Shown here piece by piece: positions 32,848 to 35,208 of a stretch of DNA of 35,208 nucleotides (its first letter is position 1; each line of letters begins with the position of its first letter). The translations under genes were made by a program, and so were the position numbers. The stretch is from positions 1-35,208 of the forward strand of contig JAQBNO010000157.1 of the NCBI GenBank assembly GCA_028288485.1, written 5' to 3'. The notes beneath the pieces were generated by a model that made no database searches, was not told the DNA's origin, and saw only the letters and a list, made by a program, of their open reading frames with translations. The stretch comes from Segetibacter sp. (GTDB lineage Bacteria > Bacteroidota > Bacteroidia > Chitinophagales > Chitinophagaceae).

Positions 32848-33465
32848 ATGGAAACAGGGTTAGTATCGCTGTCTACGAAATCGTTTTTTAAGGAGGGGAT
32901 CATTGAATATTTACTGGTAGCGCATCCTGATGCTACCGTTAGTAATAAGATCAACCAGGAGAAGCAAAATTTTTATGATCAGTATGGCGAAAAGCTCGCT
33001 ACAAACTCCAAACCCCACATTAGCATTGCCGATTTCCAGGCTACGGAACCGATGGAAGAAACGATCATCCGGTGGATAGGTCGCATTTGCAGCAGCAAGC
33101 AATGCTTTAAGGTGGCGCTGAATAATTATAGCGGATTCCCTCCAGGTATGGTTTACCTGCGTGTTCAGAATCCAAAGCCTTTTCAGCAGCTTGCACACGA
33201 ATTAAGGGTGATAGATAATTATGTGCGTTCAAATGCTTGTCCGCCTGCTAATCTTATTAAAACGCCTTATCTGTCTATTTCACCAACACTGCCTGAAGCG
33301 ATTCGCCGTAAAGTATTAATGCACTATTCACAACAGATGTTTCATGAAACATTTTTAGTTGAGCAACTTGTCTTGCTTAGAAGAAGTGATCAATACGATA
33401 ACTATAAGACGGTAAATGTTTTCCGGTTACAGCCGCAATCGCAGGAAGATAATTTATTCAATTAA
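32848..33465 (+). CDS. 2H phosphoesterase-like (2'-5' RNA ligase family) protein A
   Basis: The 205-residue protein has the two-lobed 2H layout with strands IIEYLLVAHP at the start and the catalytic-motif positions at 57 and 141. The first motif is intact (KPHISIADF, His57). The second reads TPYLSISPTL, with Tyr141 in place of the expected histidine. Normal family enzymes use both histidines to hydrolyse 2',3'-cyclic or ADP-ribose phosphodiester bonds. I start at the ATG at 32848; an extension to 32737 would run across the umuD promoter. A paralogue that has lost the other histidine starts 14 bases after the stop. Confidence 0.8.
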   Translation: METGLVSLSTKSFFKEGIIEYLLVAHPDATVSNKINQEKQNFYDQYGEKLATNSKPHISIADFQATEPMEETIIRWIGRICSSKQCFKVALNNYSGFPPGMVYLRVQNPKPFQQLAHELRVIDNYVRSNACPPANLIKTPYLSISPTLPEAIRRKVLMHYSQQMFHETFLVEQLVLLRRSDQYDNYKTVNVFRLQPQSQEDNLFN

Positions 33466-33479
33466 TTATATAAAGACTT

Positions 33480-34085
33480 ATGAAAGACGAAATGTTAGCT
33501 CTTCCAGGCTACCGTATATGCGAGTATTTACTGGTGCTCCAGCCGCATGAAGAGTTGTTGAATAAGGTGATGCAATTTAAAAAGGAATTTGCTGAAAAGT
33601 ATGAGGCACCTTCCGCTGCTTTTGGTAAGCCACAGATCACTGTAGCAAGGTTTAGCCAGTTACAAATGATGGAGGAGCGTATTTGCAACCGCCTTAAGAT
33701 GATTGGTATGGCAATGCCTGCCTTTAAAGTTGAGCTGAAAGATTTTGGTAGTTTTCCGTCGCATACTATTTACATAAATGTAGATACCAAAGTCGCTACC
33801 AGGCTGTTGATAAAGCATTTAAAAACGGCGCAGCAGTTATTGAAAACGAAGGAACAAAAGCCTTATTTCATCGAAGAGCCCCACCTTACAATTGCAAGGC
33901 AGTTGTTGCCGTGGCAGTTCGAGAAAGGCTGGCTCGAATACAGTAACAGGCACTTCACCGGGCGGTTCATAGCAAATAGCATGGTACTGTTACGGCGTCC
34001 GGAAGGTGCAAAATCATATCAACCTGTAAAACGTTTCGAATTTTTAAACATGCCGGTCGTAACCAGGCAGGGAGTGTTGTTTTGA
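33480..34085 (+). CDS. 2H phosphoesterase-like (2'-5' RNA ligase family) protein B
   Basis: The 201-residue paralogue of the preceding protein shares CEYLLVLQPHEELLNKV near the N-terminus, MEERI-NRL, the GSFP loop near 90 and FIANSMVLLRR near the C-terminus. Here the first motif has lost its histidine (KPQITVARF, Gln52), while the second is intact (EPHLTIARQL, His135). This is the reverse of protein A. The two genes are 14 bases apart and clearly come from a duplication. They may form a heteromer, or each may be a binding protein rather than an enzyme; both ideas are inference. Confidence 0.8.
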   Translation: MKDEMLALPGYRICEYLLVLQPHEELLNKVMQFKKEFAEKYEAPSAAFGKPQITVARFSQLQMMEERICNRLKMIGMAMPAFKVELKDFGSFPSHTIYINVDTKVATRLLIKHLKTAQQLLKTKEQKPYFIEEPHLTIARQLLPWQFEKGWLEYSNRHFTGRFIANSMVLLRRPEGAKSYQPVKRFEFLNMPVVTRQGVLF

Positions 34086-34202
34086 ACCAGGATTTTGGGG
34101 ATTAGGATTTGTGGGATGTTTGGGAAACTTAGAACGAGGTAGTAGCAGTGAGGCTTTAGAGGAATATGAATGTACTAAGCCGAAGTGCTGCTATTAAACA
34201 TC

Positions 34203-34222
34203 CTTGCGTCGCACACTTGTAC
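34203..34222 (+). repeat. Dispersed repeat family C, copy 5
   Basis: TTGCGTCGCACACTTGTAC is identical to the copy at 22995-23014 apart from the first base. It lies in the 266-base gap before the radical SAM gene. Confidence 0.65.
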
Positions 34223-34301
34223 TGATAATCTTTTCGGTACCCTTAAAGTACGAAGGTGCGGCCGGGAAAGAGGGTTAAAATATAATTTTTAAAAATTTAA
34301 A

Positions 34302-34346
34302 TACTCCCTTTAGGGCTGGGGCTAAACTCCCCTCCAGGGGTTGGTA
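34302..34346. repeat. CCCTTTAGGG/CCCCTCCAGGGG palindromic repeat
   Basis: Two short GC-rich palindromic modules, CCCTTTAGGGCTGGGG and CCCCTCCAGGGG, stand directly upstream of the radical SAM start codon. Similar modules are found in the umuD-umuC gap at 32266-32345. Confidence 0.45.
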
Positions 34347-34351
34347 GCATT

Positions 34352-35208
34352 ATGAAAGAGAATAATGAGGAGCAGGTAAATCAATATATAAAAGGGCGGG
34401 GTTCTCAAATAAATACGAGGAACAAGTTTTTAAAGAACGAACGTGTAAAAGAACATGTAGAAGGCATCGACGACTGGACGGAAAAAAACGAAGCCACACA
34501 ATATTTGGTGGATAATGCCAAAGGCATTGTAAACAAAGTAGAAAGTCCCGATGTAGGTATGTTTTATAGTATGAATCCGTACCAGGGTTGCGAGCATGGC
34601 TGCATTTATTGTTATGCCCGAAACTCTTTTGAATACTGGGGATACAGTGCAGGACTTGACTTTGAACGAAAGATCATCGTAAAGCAAAACGCCCCTGATT
34701 TGCTTAGAAAGTTCTTAATGAACCCCAGGTGGGAATGTGTACCACTGGGCTTAAGTGGTAACACCGATTGTTATCAGCCTGCCGAACAAAAGTTCAGGCT
34801 TACAAGAGGTTTGCTGGAAGTGTGTAATGAATTTAACCAGCCTGTAGGAATGATCACCAAAAATGCAGGAATGCTGCGCGACAAAGACCTGCTTGCAGAA
34901 ATGGCAAAGAGGAATTTAGTATCTGTGCTTGTATCGATCACATCGTTTAATGAAGACCTGCGGCGGGTAATGGAACCAAGGACAACAACAGGCAAACAAC
35001 GTTTGCGACTGATAGAAGAAATGAGCAAAGCAGGCGTACGGATGGGCGTAATGCTTGGTCCTATGATACCGGGATTGAATGATCATGAAATGCACGATAT
35101 ACTAAAAGCAGCAAGCGAAGCCGGGGCGAAATTTTCAGCTTATACATTCATTCGCTTAAATGGTGCAATTAAATTATTGTTTCACGATTGGCTCTATAAA
35201 AACTTTCC
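34352..35208 (+). CDS. PA0069-type radical SAM protein, 3' end cut by the window
   Basis: An open frame starts at ATG 34352 (KENNEEQVNQYIKGRGSQ) and stays open to the window end, giving 285 residues so far. The radical SAM cluster motif CEHGCIYCYAR is at about 88-98, after SMNPYQG, the arrangement of the PA0069/Rv2578c family that is distantly related to spore photoproduct lyase. GLSGNTDCYQPAE, MITKNAG, VSITSFNEDLRRVMEPR and GPMIPGLND are further family blocks. The reaction of this family is not established; the link to photolesion repair rests on similarity. It follows the 2H genes and the umuDC region, which hints at DNA damage handling. The C-terminus lies outside the window. Confidence 0.9.
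   Translation, partial: MKENNEEQVNQYIKGRGSQINTRNKFLKNERVKEHVEGIDDWTEKNEATQYLVDNAKGIVNKVESPDVGMFYSMNPYQGCEHGCIYCYARNSFEYWGYSAGLDFERKIIVKQNAPDLLRKFLMNPRWECVPLGLSGNTDCYQPAEQKFRLTRGLLEVCNEFNQPVGMITKNAGMLRDKDLLAEMAKRNLVSVLVSITSFNEDLRRVMEPRTTTGKQRLRLIEEMSKAGVRMGVMLGPMIPGLNDHEMHDILKAASEAGAKFSAYTFIRLNGAIKLLFHDWLYKNF

Noticed and set aside
1-35208. CRISPR arrays, prophage genes, complete insertion sequences or rRNA
   Set aside because: I read the gaps for regular spaced repeats, transposase, integrase or rRNA sequence and saw none. The dispersed repeats are irregularly spaced and not CRISPR-like.

Overview
The window looks like chromosomal DNA of a Bacteroidota, most likely a Chitinophagaceae-type soil or freshwater bacterium. 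This is inferred from about 40% GC by eye, the lack of Shine-Dalgarno sequences, several promoter candidates of the Bacteroidota form (TTG, 19-20 bases, TAnnTTTG), and protein families typical of the group: lipocalin-like and PepSY-like secreted proteins, Uma2 nucleases, an M28 peptidase, a PA0069-type radical SAM protein and a large PAS-rich histidine kinase. I could run no database search, so the lineage is an inference.

Layout. 200-3360 holds an alpha/beta hydrolase, a family 2 glycosyltransferase and an OppC/DppC-like ABC permease. 3592-4062 is an Lrp/AsnC regulator on the minus strand. Divergent from it, 4209-4611 carries two tandem copies of a tRNA-like RNA with a very large, structured variable arm, closed by a terminator. 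4753-8086 has a secreted lipocalin-like protein, guanylate kinase overlapping an ArsC/Spx-like protein, a broken Uma2 gene and an SDR oxidoreductase. 8324-12313 is a nonulosonic (sialic) acid cluster, neuB-neuC-neuA, followed by a small unknown gene and a fatty acid hydroxylase-family protein. 12811-16317 has a small secreted PepSY-like protein, a deoxyhypusine-synthase-family enzyme, a decayed and an intact Uma2 copy, and a TPR protein. 16744-22895 has a CorC-type transporter, a 1179-residue multi-PAS histidine kinase, and a receiver/histidine-kinase hybrid that probably forms a signalling pair with it. 23330-27673 has tatC, rpiB, a secreted M28 peptidase and two adjacent zinc-ribbon membrane proteins, the second a CPBP protease. 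28078-30402 is an MMPL/RND exporter. 30561-35208 has a small unknown protein, umuC and umuD on the minus strand, two tandem 2H-phosphoesterase-like genes divergent from umuD, and the start of a radical SAM gene that runs off the window.

The intergenic regions are unusually rich in short dispersed repeats sharing a GTTGC-nn-CGC end, some in inverted pairs resembling small non-autonomous elements. The observations I rate highest are the tandem giant-variable-arm tRNA-like RNAs, which are supported by compensatory base changes between the copies; the adjacent 2H-fold genes that have each lost the opposite catalytic histidine; and a UmuD homologue with arginine in place of the catalytic lysine.
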